NCBI GenBank assembly: GCA_031213475.1
Contig: JARUPZ010000018.1
Location: forward strand, 3,472,733 to 3,536,732
Direction: 5' to 3'
Source of the DNA: Nereocystis luetkeana
Taxonomy: Eukaryota > Sar > Phaeophyceae > Laminariales > Laminariaceae
DNA: 64,000 nt
Both the position numbers and the translations under genes were made by a program. Under the pieces are notes generated by a model. It did no database searches. It saw only the letters and a list, made by a program, of their open reading frames with translations, and had not been told where the DNA came from. Shown here piece by piece: positions 46,282-57,800 of the stretch. Position 1 is the stretch's first letter, and each line of letters begins with the position of its first letter.

Positions 46282-47944
46282 CAGTGTTGGAGATTGGGAT
46301 TGAATTGCCCTGAAAATATCGAAATCTTTTGGAAAATCTCGAGATTAAACTGGCGGTTTTGGCGGCCGATCTTTCATTCTAGATTGAGAATCGAAGATTG
46401 GTTGATTCAATCTTTCAATCTCAATCTTTTCGATCCCACCCAAATAACGCCTTACTATATCACTGGAAACCCCTTGAAAACGCCTCTTTCCGCCTATCTC
46501 CCCTGCTCTACACCCACACAAACCAGCCGTGCCCAGGCACCCTCATGCAAGTTGAAAATATGTTTATATGCACCCTTCCTTGCTGTAACGATTTAGCTAG
46601 TTGTGTGTTGTGCTTCATGTGCGTGGGATATGTGGGGAGCATATATATAGTGGGATAGTGAGAAACCAGTATACAATATCAAGCCGCATGGGGTATCAGC
46701 AGCCAATAATGGACAATGATAATAATGTGGACCAGATATTATGCAAGAAGCTGCGCCTTGGGTGTGGTGTTCTGGTACGTGTGCGCCTTGCGCTCTTGGG
46801 CCCCACCGGGGTGCATAGTTTGATACTGATTACTGATGCTACCTTACTATCACAATTTGATGTCTAGCGCTTGTTCAGAGACGAAATAATGCTGCACCCT
46901 GTTGTACACCTTCCGTGACATACTGAGGATACATGCTGTGACTCTGAATTGACAAGTAACTGGTGCATTTTGAGCATACAGCGGCATACTACATGTCGTA
47001 GAATATTCAGGAACCACGAGTGAGGGCCGTTCCTAACGAACTGAAAAAAAAAACACGATTCGTGACTTTTTGGCATGCCAAAAATCACGATCCGTGACAT
47101 TTCAGTTCTAACGAAAAAGGCCGAAAAACGCCACGTTTCGTGATATTTTCACATTGTAATAATTCCGATAGTTCAAACCCAACGGTTTTTGCGGGTGGAG
47201 CCAACTCTCGCGAGTGGGGCGCGGCCAGGCCGAACCGGGCCGACCGCGCCTGGCCCGGCCCGTGGTATATTCGAATCACGGGCCGAAGCCTGACCCAGCC
47301 TGCGAGATTAATACTTCACCGACCGTCGGCCAAGCCCGGTTCGCGACATTCCATCTCGCAGGGCGTCTCTGTCCGGCCTGGCTTGTGACATCTTCAGGTC
47401 ATTTTCGCGTTTGTCTTCAAGCTCCCCCTGTTCGAAAGTTGGAGGCCATAACCTGCTCGTTGGCCCGCGCCCAGCGGTGTCTTTGGGTAGCCGCCCGTTG
47501 CCCACAAGCGGCGCACGAAGCACAGTCTGCCATGACCCGATACCGACCTTCGGATACCGTTGGTGCGCGTGGGTTGCGTAGTGCCTTGATCAGGCGTGAT
47601 TGGAGACACGACAAATGTCACGAATCGTGATATGTTTTTTTAGGGAAAAACTAAAAAAAATGGCGTCATGAATCGTGATTGTTTTTGTCGTGATTCACGA
47701 CAAAAAAATCACAATTCACGACAAAAATATCACGAACCGTGATTTTCTTTGTTCGTTAGGAGTGGCAGTGAGTGTAAAACATCAAAAGACCTTGAAATTT
47801 GGCGCGCTGAAGATCAAGATTGAGATCTAGATTGCCTCTTTTCGCCAAGATTGCCGAAAAGATCAAAATTGCCTTTTTTCTGTTTTCGGTCAATCTTTTT
47901 CAAGAATTGATCGGCACTGTTTTCGAAGGCAATCCCCAACACTG
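46282..47944. mobile_element. non-autonomous hAT-like DNA transposon
   Basis: Ends CAGTGTTGG(A/G)GATTG at the left and CAATCCCCAACACTG at the right are inverted repeats of hAT type. Flanks GAACCCAC (46274-46281) and CAACCCAC (47945-47952) match at 7 of 8 bases, as expected for an 8-base hAT target duplication. 1663 bases, no transposase frame, so it would depend on another copy. Carries a nested foldback element. Confidence 0.82.
47030..47762. mobile_element. foldback element with TCACGATTCGTGA arms
   Basis: Outer ends CCTAACGAAC and GTTCGTTAGG are exact complements. The arms are built of repeated ATCACGATTCGTGAT-like palindromes on both sides, and a GC-rich 450-base centre has no recognisable gene. 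Lies inside the hAT-like element. Confidence 0.75.
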
Positions 47945-48010
47945 CAACCCACCGACCCAAAAATGACCAGACTATTCGACCACAACGACCAACCACCACA
48001 CACCATTTGA

Positions 48011-48285
48011 TATTATGATACTGCTTTGTATGAGGTTGAAAACCCGGTAATTACAAGGGTTCTGGCACTGGGATCGTATTTGTAGTACTTGGAAGGCGTA
48101 TCTTAGGTGGAAAACCAGAGGTTTTCCAGAGAGACACTAGCGTGGTCTCAGTCTCCGTCGTGCACGAAATGAATGAAGTGGCTCTTCTATCTCTAAGCGA
48201 ACATCAACGTGAGTACCAATGAGTACCGGCTTAATAAGCAGACCTGCCCAGGGATACAAAGTGTCCCGCTGTCCATGATCTTAAC
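48011..48285 (+). mobile_element. solo LTR of the same gypsy family
   Basis: Opposite orientation to the 10-kb element. Flanked by TTTGA on both sides (48006-48010 and 48286-48290), a clean 5-base target duplication. No internal region, so it arose by LTR-LTR recombination. Terminal bases are slightly decayed (TATT... and ...TTAAC). Confidence 0.9.
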
Positions 48286-48290
48286 TTTGA

Positions 48291-49310
48291 TCCAACTCAG
48301 TGATGCTGGAGTAGTTCGAACAGAGAAGCAGGAGCCGTTGGCGTGCGTGCGAAGGGCTGTATGGGGCATGTCGTACGCCGATGACGCAAGAATTGTCTCG
48401 AAGTCGGCTGAAGGGCTCGCGAAAATGATGACCGTCATCGTGACTGTCTTCGAAGCAGCAGGCCTCACGGTGTCGGAAAAAAAGACAGAGACAATGCTCC
48501 TACAAGCACCAGACCAGACAACCCCCGCACCACCGCTCGTCATCGAAGCAGCTGGCCAGAGCAGGTATAAGCAGACGACCCAGTTCTTATACTTAGGAGG
48601 CGTTATCCACGAAAACGCTGACCTCTCGCTCGAAAGCGACCGACGGATCCGTCTCATGCGAGCATGCCTCAAACGGTTCGGCCCGGAGTTGTATGATAGG
48701 ACGACCGCCCCCCTTAGCCTTAAAGTCCGAATGCAGAAGGCCGAGGTGATTAAGACCCTGCTGTACGGGTGTGTGACGTGGACCCTCAGAGCGGAAACAC
48801 TTTGCCAAGCTTCGAATGGCTCACCAAGTCCTGTTGCGAGTCGTTGGCTTCCAGCGCCGACTTCGTACTGACCATGCCACCCTCTCGTACGCGAAGGCCC
48901 TCAAGATGAAACGGTGCGAGAGCATCGATACAACCATTCGTAAATGGCGGCTCTTCTTTGCGGGGGGCGTGGCACGGCAAAGCAAGGAGCGATTACCCAT
49001 TCGGGTAATGTTCGGGACGATAGCTGGTGGGGAGAGCTCGAGACCAGGCGGGCAGTGTAAGACTTGGCATAGATGCATATTCGAAGACCTTAGGGAGATC
49101 CGAGCCACCGAAGGGTCAACGGAAGTTACCCCCTTGGTGTTTGGAGTTGAGACCGCGTTGTGGTCCACTGCAGCCAAAAAGGCGGGGAAGGGGTACAGGG
49201 GGATCCTTGAAGCAGCCGAACGGTTCATGGTGAGGTGGCACGAGGCTGAGGCTGAGATGAGTAGGCAGCACCGCGCATCCGCCGTGGATGGTGTCCAAGG
49301 GAATGGGGGG
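48291..49310 (+). pseudogene. LINE-like reverse transcriptase fragment
   Basis: Two frames make one broken domain. The first (to about 48800) has the RT core GMSYADDARIVSKSAEGLAKMM with the YADD catalytic box, then GLTVSEKKTETM, LGGVIHENADLS and LLYGCVTW. The frame shifts near 48800-48815 and goes on with MAHQVLLRVVGFQ, LSYAKALKMKRCESI and TIRKWRLFFAG, the usual C-terminal part of non-LTR RTs. The 5' part (endonuclease, RT fingers) is missing up to the solo LTR. Upstream promoter and start are absent, so this is a relic. Confidence 0.88.
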
Positions 49311-49560
49311 GGGGGGGGGGGGGACAGGAGAAGTGGCAGAAAACCCGACCAAGGGAATGCGGAGAGGGGGGGGAACAGGAGGTGGGAAACTGCGGTAGAC
49401 GAAAGTAAGAAGGAGATTGCACACAGGGTAGCAAGGCACCAAGCGGTAACGGGGGGTCCTTTAAGCAGCCGGACGGTTCATGGTGAGGTGGCACGAGGCT
49501 GAGGCTGAGATGAGTAGGCAGCACCGCGCATCCGCCGTGGATGGTGTCCAAGGGAATGGG
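49211..49560 (+). repeat. duplicated 3' end of the LINE fragment with G runs
   Basis: The block CAGCCGAACGGTTCATGGTG to GTCCAAGGGAATGGGG occurs at 49211-49310 and again at about 49464-49560. Each ends in a G run (18 at 49305). A third partial copy (AGGAGAAGTGGCAGAAAACC) lies at 50135-50270. Confidence 0.85.
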
Positions 49561-50105
49561 GGGGGGGGATGTACTCGATAGGAGAGATATACTCGATCTC
49601 ATGCATGGCCGTAGTCGTATGACCATACCGTAGACCCTCGCATCCCTACAATGCCGGGACGGAGCATGTCGGGTTTTCACCGACCAGGCAGACATTGCTT
49701 GCACCAAGCGCGAAACGCCGTGAGGTGTCTGGCGAGTCGCATGAAGGGTGAGCTGCATCCTACTAAGAACCGCTTTTGAGGCGGACTTGCATATGGACGA
49801 CAGCTTCAATGAGTTGATTTAATTTCCGGTGTAGGTATTTCCAGAGACAGCAATGATGGGAGTACTATTTCACTGCCTCTTGGGGGGCTTACCTTGAACA
49901 CTACGTAATACGATCATTCCCAATTGTGCGGAGTAAAGGTTCTTTACCTCGCACAAATGATCTAACTCGACAACCAAGCTGTGGGCGACCGCCAAAAAAA
50001 AGAAAAAAAAACCCGGTACCCTGGCTGTCTAGCTCACGTAGTCAGAGGCATGTTTTACAGTGTCGTTGCCAACCGACGCCAACCCAACCTATAAAAAATA
50101 GGGGG
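49561..50105 (-). mobile_element. R1 repeat, near full-length copy
   Basis: From GTACTCGATAGGAGAGATAT at the left to CAACCCAACCTATAAAAAAT at the right. It lies between two copies of the LINE 3' end. Confidence 0.85.
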
Positions 50106-50270
50106 AGCAAGGGAATGGGGGGGGGGGGGGGGGCAACAACAGGAGAAGTGGCAGAAAACCCGACCAAGGGAATGCGGAGAGGGGAGGGAACAGGAGGTGT
50201 AGAAGGGAAACTGCGGTAGACGAAAGTAGGAAGGAGATGGCACACAGGGTAGCAAGGCACCAGGCCGACT

Positions 50271-51318
50271 ATGGTGCCACCAACTGGTGCAGCTGGTTCG
50301 AGCGTGGTCTTCCCTTGTCTTTTCTTTTTGTTTTGTTTCTTCTCGCTTGCGCTGATTCTCCATGATTTTCATTTTATGTATTTCTCTCCCTTTGTTTGAT
50401 CGATAAGCCGTATTGAAGGAGTCGTGTGGCGTGGGTGGATGACGAACCTGCTCTGCTCGTTTCGTATTGTCTGACGCCAAGGGGCTGGGCATAGTTGACG
50501 AACGCAGGACGGAGACGGCAGTCTGGGTAGCAAGGTACCAGGCAGACTATTAATAGCAGGCAGAACCTGGCTATACTATACTCGTGCCACAAACTGCTGC
50601 CGCTACCTGGAGGGTGGTTTCGGCGTTGGTCTGCCTGTTATTTTCCCCTCGTGATTTTCCCCTTTGGTTCTTTGTCTTAGGTTCATTCTTATCGGAGAAC
50701 GTTTTTTCCATAATTTCCAAAGTTTGAAAATAATTGGAGATATGTATCAGTATACGGAGGCGTTCTGTCACTATTCGTGAAATTCTCCAGAACCAAAAAT
50801 ATCAAGTTCGTTAACATTCCAATATATGGAAAAAACCCAGGAAAATATGGAAGATTGAAAAATTGCGCGAAAAAAATGTCGAAAATTTGGGGGAAAAAAA
50901 GCTCTCCGAGAATGACCCTTAATCTGTTTACAAATACTTTCTTTCGTTTCTTTATTTTTATAGAATGTGGATGTCGTGCCTGTCGTATCTAGTATGATGA
51001 CAGGGCATTGCATTGCCCACACTGCTGTGCTTACTGCATACAAATACGTGGCAACGAAGTATCTCTGTGGCGTAGCTTTGTGACCACAGACCTTCTATCT
51101 CTTCTAGGATAGAATCGGCACGGACACTGGTTGTGCAGGATGTCGACGGGTAGAAAGAACCGTTTCCGAAAGAACGGTTTCCGCCTCTTGTCCCGCGAAG
51201 GCGGGCAAGAACCATCTCCGTGGTGTCCATGATTAGGTGCATTCTGGACAACTTCGTCCGCTTTCTCTCTGCTGTAGCGCTGAACTAACCACACATGAAC
51301 CACCGCTCTCCCTCCCTC
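50271..51318. other. stretch with family G relic, no gene
   Basis: AT-rich; a family G arm at about 51118-51160 with GGACACTGGTTGTGCAGGAT. An inverted pair CCGTTTCCGAAAGAACGG at 51160-51180. Open frames are short and unremarkable. Confidence 0.5.
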
Positions 51319-51319
51319 C

Positions 51320-51434
51320 CTCTCCTCTCCTCTCCTCTCCTCTCCTCTCCTCTCCTCTCCTCTCCTCTCCTCTCCTCTCCTCTCCTCTCCTCTCCTCTCC
51401 TCTCCTCTCCTCTCCTCTCCTCTCCTCTCCTCTC
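51320..51434. repeat. (CTCTC)n pentanucleotide array
   Basis: About 22 perfect copies of TCTCC/CTCTC. All pyrimidine on one strand. Confidence 0.95.
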
Positions 51435-51830
51435 CCAGACCAAATTTAGCACATCCCTCCCTCTCATTTATGTCTGATGACTGATGATACGAGTCTGGTG
51501 CTCATGTCCGTATGATGTGTATGTGTATGTGCAGATCTGCTGATCGGCTGATGAATGCGGATCCCGCCGCATTATTGTAATTGATTTGAATGCATCCAAT
51601 CACATTACTGTAAAAAAGGACATGCATCTTGGCATCGCATTGATTGGCCCTCGAAACTCGCCCGACAAGTGTATCTCTACTGCTTTTGTCTTGGCCAACT
51701 CAGGCGGCGTCACGTAGGTCAGAGCTGAGCTGTGAGCTGGTGAGCTGAACTGGGGAGCTGGTGAGCCTCATCAGAAGTGTCAGCTTCTGCGCGACTTTTA
51801 CTTTTTTGCGCTTGATTCACCGTACGTAGA

Positions 51831-54800
51831 ATGCGGCGTCAAAGGCGATCGACTTCTTGCGCAGCAGCTGTGAAGATGGAGCTCGAGGAAGAAGGCGGTG
51901 CCTCGCTTGGTGTCGACAGGCATGGGTCGTCGATTCGTGTCGAGAGCAGCCCAATGGCCTTGACCACTTCCACCGCTGCTGCTGCTGCTGCTGCCGGCGC
52001 TACCACCCTTCCCTGTGCTTCTTCTCCGAGACGGAGCAAGCGGAAGCTAGAAGGTGGGCCATCAGATCACCCCCCCCCTCGCCTTGTGTCGCTTGCGCGT
52101 GTTTCAAACTGCGTATATATATCGTCCTGAGCAAAAGCAGTACAAGCGCGCAGTGCGCATCTATCTGTAAGAAGTAGATGCACAGGAAGTAACCAGAGTA
52201 CCGCTGCGGATGCTGTTGTGTCGTATCTGGCCGCTCGTACGCATTGGTCGGCGTGCTACAGGCAGTACCAGGTATATATAGCGCGCTGTAGACAGACTGG
52301 TTCAACTTTACAACTACGTATTAATATCACAGATGCACGGACGAGGTACAAGTACACATGTTTACACTTGTACACACAGCATTCCCCTGGCACCCCGACC
52401 TGGTACCTGTGACGACAGTCTGATACCGGTCCAGGTATTGTAGACGTAGCATCACCGCGTGAGCCGCCCATGGCCCTTGGCTACTATTAATAGAGCAGTG
52501 GTCGCAGACCACAGAGTACCGCTGCTACAGCAGTACTGACCCAGACACAAGTCGAACAATGTTCCACAACGAAAAATAGTACGAGTACTGGTACATATAA
52601 AATTTGCGTTGCGAGTCCTGCTGCTGGTGGTCCGTGCCGCAATGACTTTGAGGTACAGGTGATATTAATATCAATAGCTTTCTTCGGTTGTACCGCAGTA
52701 TCTACTCATATACCTGGTACCAGGTACCAGGTATAGTAGTAGCAGTTGACCACGCGGCGACGGTTGCCGTTTTCAAGACGAACCCTCGTTCCTCCATGCT
52801 ACGAAAGTTTCGAGCTGGTATCGGGTACAGCAATAATTACGCTTTCTAATTGGCACGGCGCCATTTTTTTAGGGACCCCTGTTGAAATCGTCGTTACATA
52901 CATTCCAGTATCCATCCATCCATCCATCCGACCCCGATAAATCTCCGAAAAAACAACCACGTACCAAAGTACGTACAGCAGTACATTTCCTTCCAAAGTG
53001 TGTCGAGAACAAGCACGACGCCTGCCACTGCAAAGGGGCAGAAGAGGCCAATCAGCGAAGTGCACTCGCGACCGCTTGGCAGAGGCGCTCACGGCCTCCT
53101 TCGCTCTCGCTCGCCCATCGAGACCTTTGATCCCCGCGGACACTGCCACGGCTTTCCAAGTCCAGCAGCATCCGCTGTCATGCCATTTTTATTCACTGTA
53201 GTTATTGTTCCATCACTACCTTTACTCTCCATCCAGCTTCTGGACAAGCCGTGGTCACAGGTGTCGTGCCTTCTCCCCCCCGGCGCGTGCCTTTATGTTT
53301 CATCGCGCATAGGGTTCAGCATTCCCACTGCTCGTCGATTTTCATCGAATGTTGCTCAACTACTCGTAACGCTCTCGCGCTTGCCGCTAGTCGATTGCCG
53401 TACCAATACAAGCATATATATACCAGGTATATGATAGCTCGCTCTGTTTCCGTTGGGTGCCTTTCTACTTTTCCTTCCCTCGCCCACCTTCTTTTCCCAC
53501 TCTTTACCTTTTTTTTCGCGCGAGGCATGCTACGATAAACAGGGGCTTATAGCACTTTTTGGGGGACACATTTTGGACTGACCGGGATCCCTAACCCTTT
53601 TTGTACCCCCGAGAATTTGACGAGAAAAAGTGGCAGCTTTGGTCCTGTCAACCGTCTACGAGCAGCGTGCGAGCCCAGCAGAGAAAGAGAAAAGACATTT
53701 CGTGCGCGCAGTTTTCCACCAAATCAAAAGTTCCAACCATTGCAGGATCGTGTTGCTACCCGTGCCGCACGACTCCTTGCTTTCAACCATTTTAACTCGG
53801 ACACCATGTTGAACCATCCCGCAACCACGTATGTGCCGTCGCTGAAATCTTCTTTTTTATTGTCAGTTTTAGTTTTCTCCTCTGAAAGGCCCAAGAGGGT
53901 TACAACCCTTTTAGAACCGCAGTCCCGTTTTGGGAACAAACTACTTAGAATTTGAGTGGTTCGTCCCCGAAACAAGACTATAGTACTAAAAGGGCTGACC
54001 CGGCATCGTTACCAAGGCATCGTTAGAATACCATCAGTGTATTTACGATATGATTCGCGAAATATCTACGTGCAGATAGGCTTTCGGAATTGTTAATCGG
54101 GTTGCACTTTCACCTTTTCTCAAAATGTTTTTTTGGGTGATGTACATAGAGCTCCTGTACTATAATCAAGTGAGAAAAGCATCAGAAACATTGTTAGCAG
54201 GTGCCACCCCTATCAGGCAAACACGCGCCATACCCTGATACTGCCTCACCTTTTCCCCCCGCGGCTTCTTTCTTGCGCAGAGATCGCTGCCGCCACCTCT
54301 ACCGCCGCCGACCACGCCTCCGGAGCGATGGCGATTATGAGTACTTTCCAGTACACAAAACAGCCCAAGCCTGAAGGATATAGGACGGGGCAGCGCACTG
54401 GGGGCGACGCCCTCGCGCGGAAGAAGCCTCTGCACGGCGTAGCAAAGCCCGAGCCTGCTGCCGTCGTCGGGCACCGAAAGACAGGCAGGGTGGTAGTCAA
54501 GAAAGAAGCCACAGAGGCGGCGGTTAAAGAAGAGGCGGCAGAGACGGTGGCCAAAGAAGAAGAAGCGGCGGCGCCTGTGGAAGGAGCTGGGTTTTGTCGG
54601 GGCAGTCGAGATAGCGCCTCCATAGGAAATCCGGTAAAACGCGAGAGGAGGCGTGTGGGGGGCGGCCGGGGCCCAGGAACGAGCAGTAGCCCGCAGGCAA
54701 TGAAGCGGAAAGAGAAAAACGGCAAGAATAGCGCGAGGAAGGCGGACAGGAAGGTCAAGGTCAAGGCCGAGGGAAAGCGCGGGGGAGGGGAAAATATTTC

Positions 54801-57800
54801 TCCGAAGAAAATTGCGCCGCGCTTGGCCGAGAAAGCGGCGCTGATCCTTAACGTCATGGACGCCCTGTACCCTGACCCGCCCATTCCGATCAACCACATG
54901 GTGAGGGGCGAGCGTTGTGACGAGAGAGGGAGTCGTCTGTTTGTTTGTACCGCGGAGGCGGGGCGTGCTGCGGGTTTGTTTTTGTATGCGCTTACGCGTG
55001 GCGGTCGTTTTTTTCTCGTCGTCGTTTTTTTGTTCCGTGGGCCTCCAATACAGCTCGTGTTTTGTTTCTCGAAGTGTCTTGGTCGGGGGGGCATCTAATC
55101 ATACGTTACAGTACGAGTAGCGAGCTCTTCTTACAGCGTTTTGGACAAGACGGGTGCTTTTGAGGCCCTTGCGACTGCACGGCTTGGTTCCAGGACACGC
55201 CTGGTATCCTGCAGGATACCCCTCCAATCCCCGCACTGTCTGAGAGGAAAGAAAACGTTGGCCGTGACGCGTTTGTTATCTCGCGTCCTCTTTCCCCTCT
55301 TGTTTCGTTTCCGTCGTTTCCTCTGTGCCAACCGCAGGACAGCTTTACGTTGCTGTGCGGCGTACTCCTCTCTGCTCAAACCACGGACGGGCAGGTGCGT
55401 GCGTGCGTGCGTGCTTGCGTGCGGCCTCGTCCTCATGCAGCGTGCATGGTCAGGCTTTAGTTTGTTGGACGATATTGTTTCGTTTCGGTCTCTGCGTCCC
55501 TTTGTAGTCTATTACTTTTGCTCCGTACGTGGCGCTATCGCATGTTGCTTTGCTGCCGACCGCATGTGTAGAGAGGCGTCAGTCGTCGCTGCTGCCGTCG
55601 TCCATTGTTGCTGTTGTTGATTGCTGTTGTCGTTGCCGTTACTGTTATTGTCATTTTCACCTTGTCGGGTCCGTCCTTGTCACGAGGTTAGTTACCGAGG
55701 CTGTCGGTCGTGCTCTACGACGAGAGAAGTACAACGACTTCTGCCGTAGATACCAACTACAACAGCAGTGGGTGGCCATCGTATAACCGGTTCACCGACC
55801 GAGCTGGCCTCTTGATCCATCGCACCGACTGGCGGTCTGTCGACTACATGAACACCACCACCGCGCCGTCCTCTACCCGCCCTGGCCGTCCTGACACTAC
55901 CGTCCGTTGCCGCCTAAAGGTGAACGAGGTGACCAAAGAACTTTTCAGTGTGGCGCCAGACCCGCAGTCCTTGTCCAAGATGGGCCAAGAAGATGTGCAG
56001 CGGATCATCAGGCAGGCGCAGACTATGGAACCACCGGCCGTGCTCATTTCGCTTGCGCTGGTCCACATTCGATAGTGTAGAGCTATCGTAAAGGTGGTTT
56101 GCCAGCCGGCGGAGTTACCCCCCCCCCCCCCCCGCCGCCCACCCTCCATCGGTTCGGAGCTTAGTAGATCTTTGAGGGCAGAAATATCCCTGATCTGTAT
56201 GATCTAGCTTATGCCCCGGGGTGGGAGCCGTGTGACCTGCATGATCTAGGGCGTGTTTCCTGGGTAGGATCTGTACTACGCGAATCATGCTCAACATCTC
56301 GTAACAGCAGGTTAGTATCTATCTGATGATCTATCTGAAGATAATGTATCTGATCTAGACCTGTCCGACGTGTAGAATCCTCGTCATACGATGCTGTGCC
56401 CTTCGAACGCGCTTTTCGGCGTTTCACCTACCTTAACTCGACACGGCATAAGCGAAAATGCATTTTTCTCTCTTCTGAAGGCCTGCAATAACACCAACCC
56501 GTTCCATAGAGTTTGTTACACACGAGGAAAGCAAGGCATAGAATCGCTGCTGCTGTCAACGGTAAGTAGCACTTTCATCTCTCCTACCCATACACGAGCG
56601 ATACCCGAAACAACATGTTAGTTGGAAAAGACGAATACGGGAAAAGCAAGTCCTGTCCGTCTTCATGTTTGCCTGATCGCTGCACGATAACTTCGGCCGC
56701 CCCCCCCCCTGTGTGTTGATCACTGTTGGTGTATACCTGGCATGTGGTTTTTTCAACGTGTTTTCAAATAGTGCGTCATGTTGCTATTAGTCCCGCCCTC
56801 ACAGGTAACTGATGGTGCCGCTCGTCGCCTCAGGTCCGTCGGCCTCGCCCCCACAAAGTCCAAGAATTTGATCGCCCTGTCGCAGCAGCTGCTGGACCGC
56901 TTTGACGGGAAGGTTCCGGACACTTTCGAGGGTCTGCAAAGCCTGCCAGGCGTCGGTAAGCTGGGAGACTGTACCCCCCCCCCCTCCCCCTCTCTGCTCT
57001 CCCTTGACACACGCGCGCGTGATGCATCATCCAACCATTGCGATGCGTGCGTGCGGGGTAGATCATGGGTCGAGAAACGCGCATGTGTTGTTTTCGGATA
57101 GCGGTTAATCTTGTAGTCCATATCTACGTCGACGCGCTAAAAACTTGGTTTGCTCACGCAGCAGATTCGACCTCAGGGGGTGCAAGACCTCGTGGGGCGA
57201 ATGGACACTCCAGCCGCCACGCGAACCCCACCCGCCTCGTGCGCTCAATGGAATCGTTTGGGCGGCGCAGACCAAGAATATCCCTCGAACGCGCCCCCCC
57301 CTGCCCGGGTCAATGGAAGTGATACTTATCATCATTCTACTGTAATAACCAATCCTTTTATTTATATTTCATATGGGGGAAAAAAGGCCGCTTTCCCCTC
57401 CGTGCTGGACGTTGCTACGACCGGCCGATGACATGCCGAGGGCGACCGACCCCTCCTTGCTTCATCGGTGCGGTAATGGATGGATGGATGGATGGATTGA
57501 TAGGCGGATGGGTGGGTGGATGAATGGATGGATGGTTTGATGGATTGATAGGCGGATGGATTAACAGATGGATTGGAAGGATGGATTGATAGGCGGATGG
57601 GTTAGCAGATGGAATGGATGATTGGATTTTCCATGAATGGTTGGATTTTCCATGGATGGATGGATGGATGGATAGATGCATGGATGGATGGGTAGATAGA
57701 TGGGTTTTCCTTTCATCTTCTATTTAACTTGTGTTTCGCCTGCCGGGTACGTGCCACACTGTGCAGGGCGGAAGACGGCGGCGGTGGTGATGGTGCAGGC

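Noticed and set aside
54246..55094. 282-codon minus ORF
   Set aside because: Antisense shadow of NTH1 exon 2, which has the splice signals and the family sequence.
56805..56833. Earlier acceptor for NTH1 exon 5 (VTDGAARRL)
   Set aside because: Adds residues that break the family spacing; acceptor at 56833 with the GC donor restores IIRSVGL exactly.
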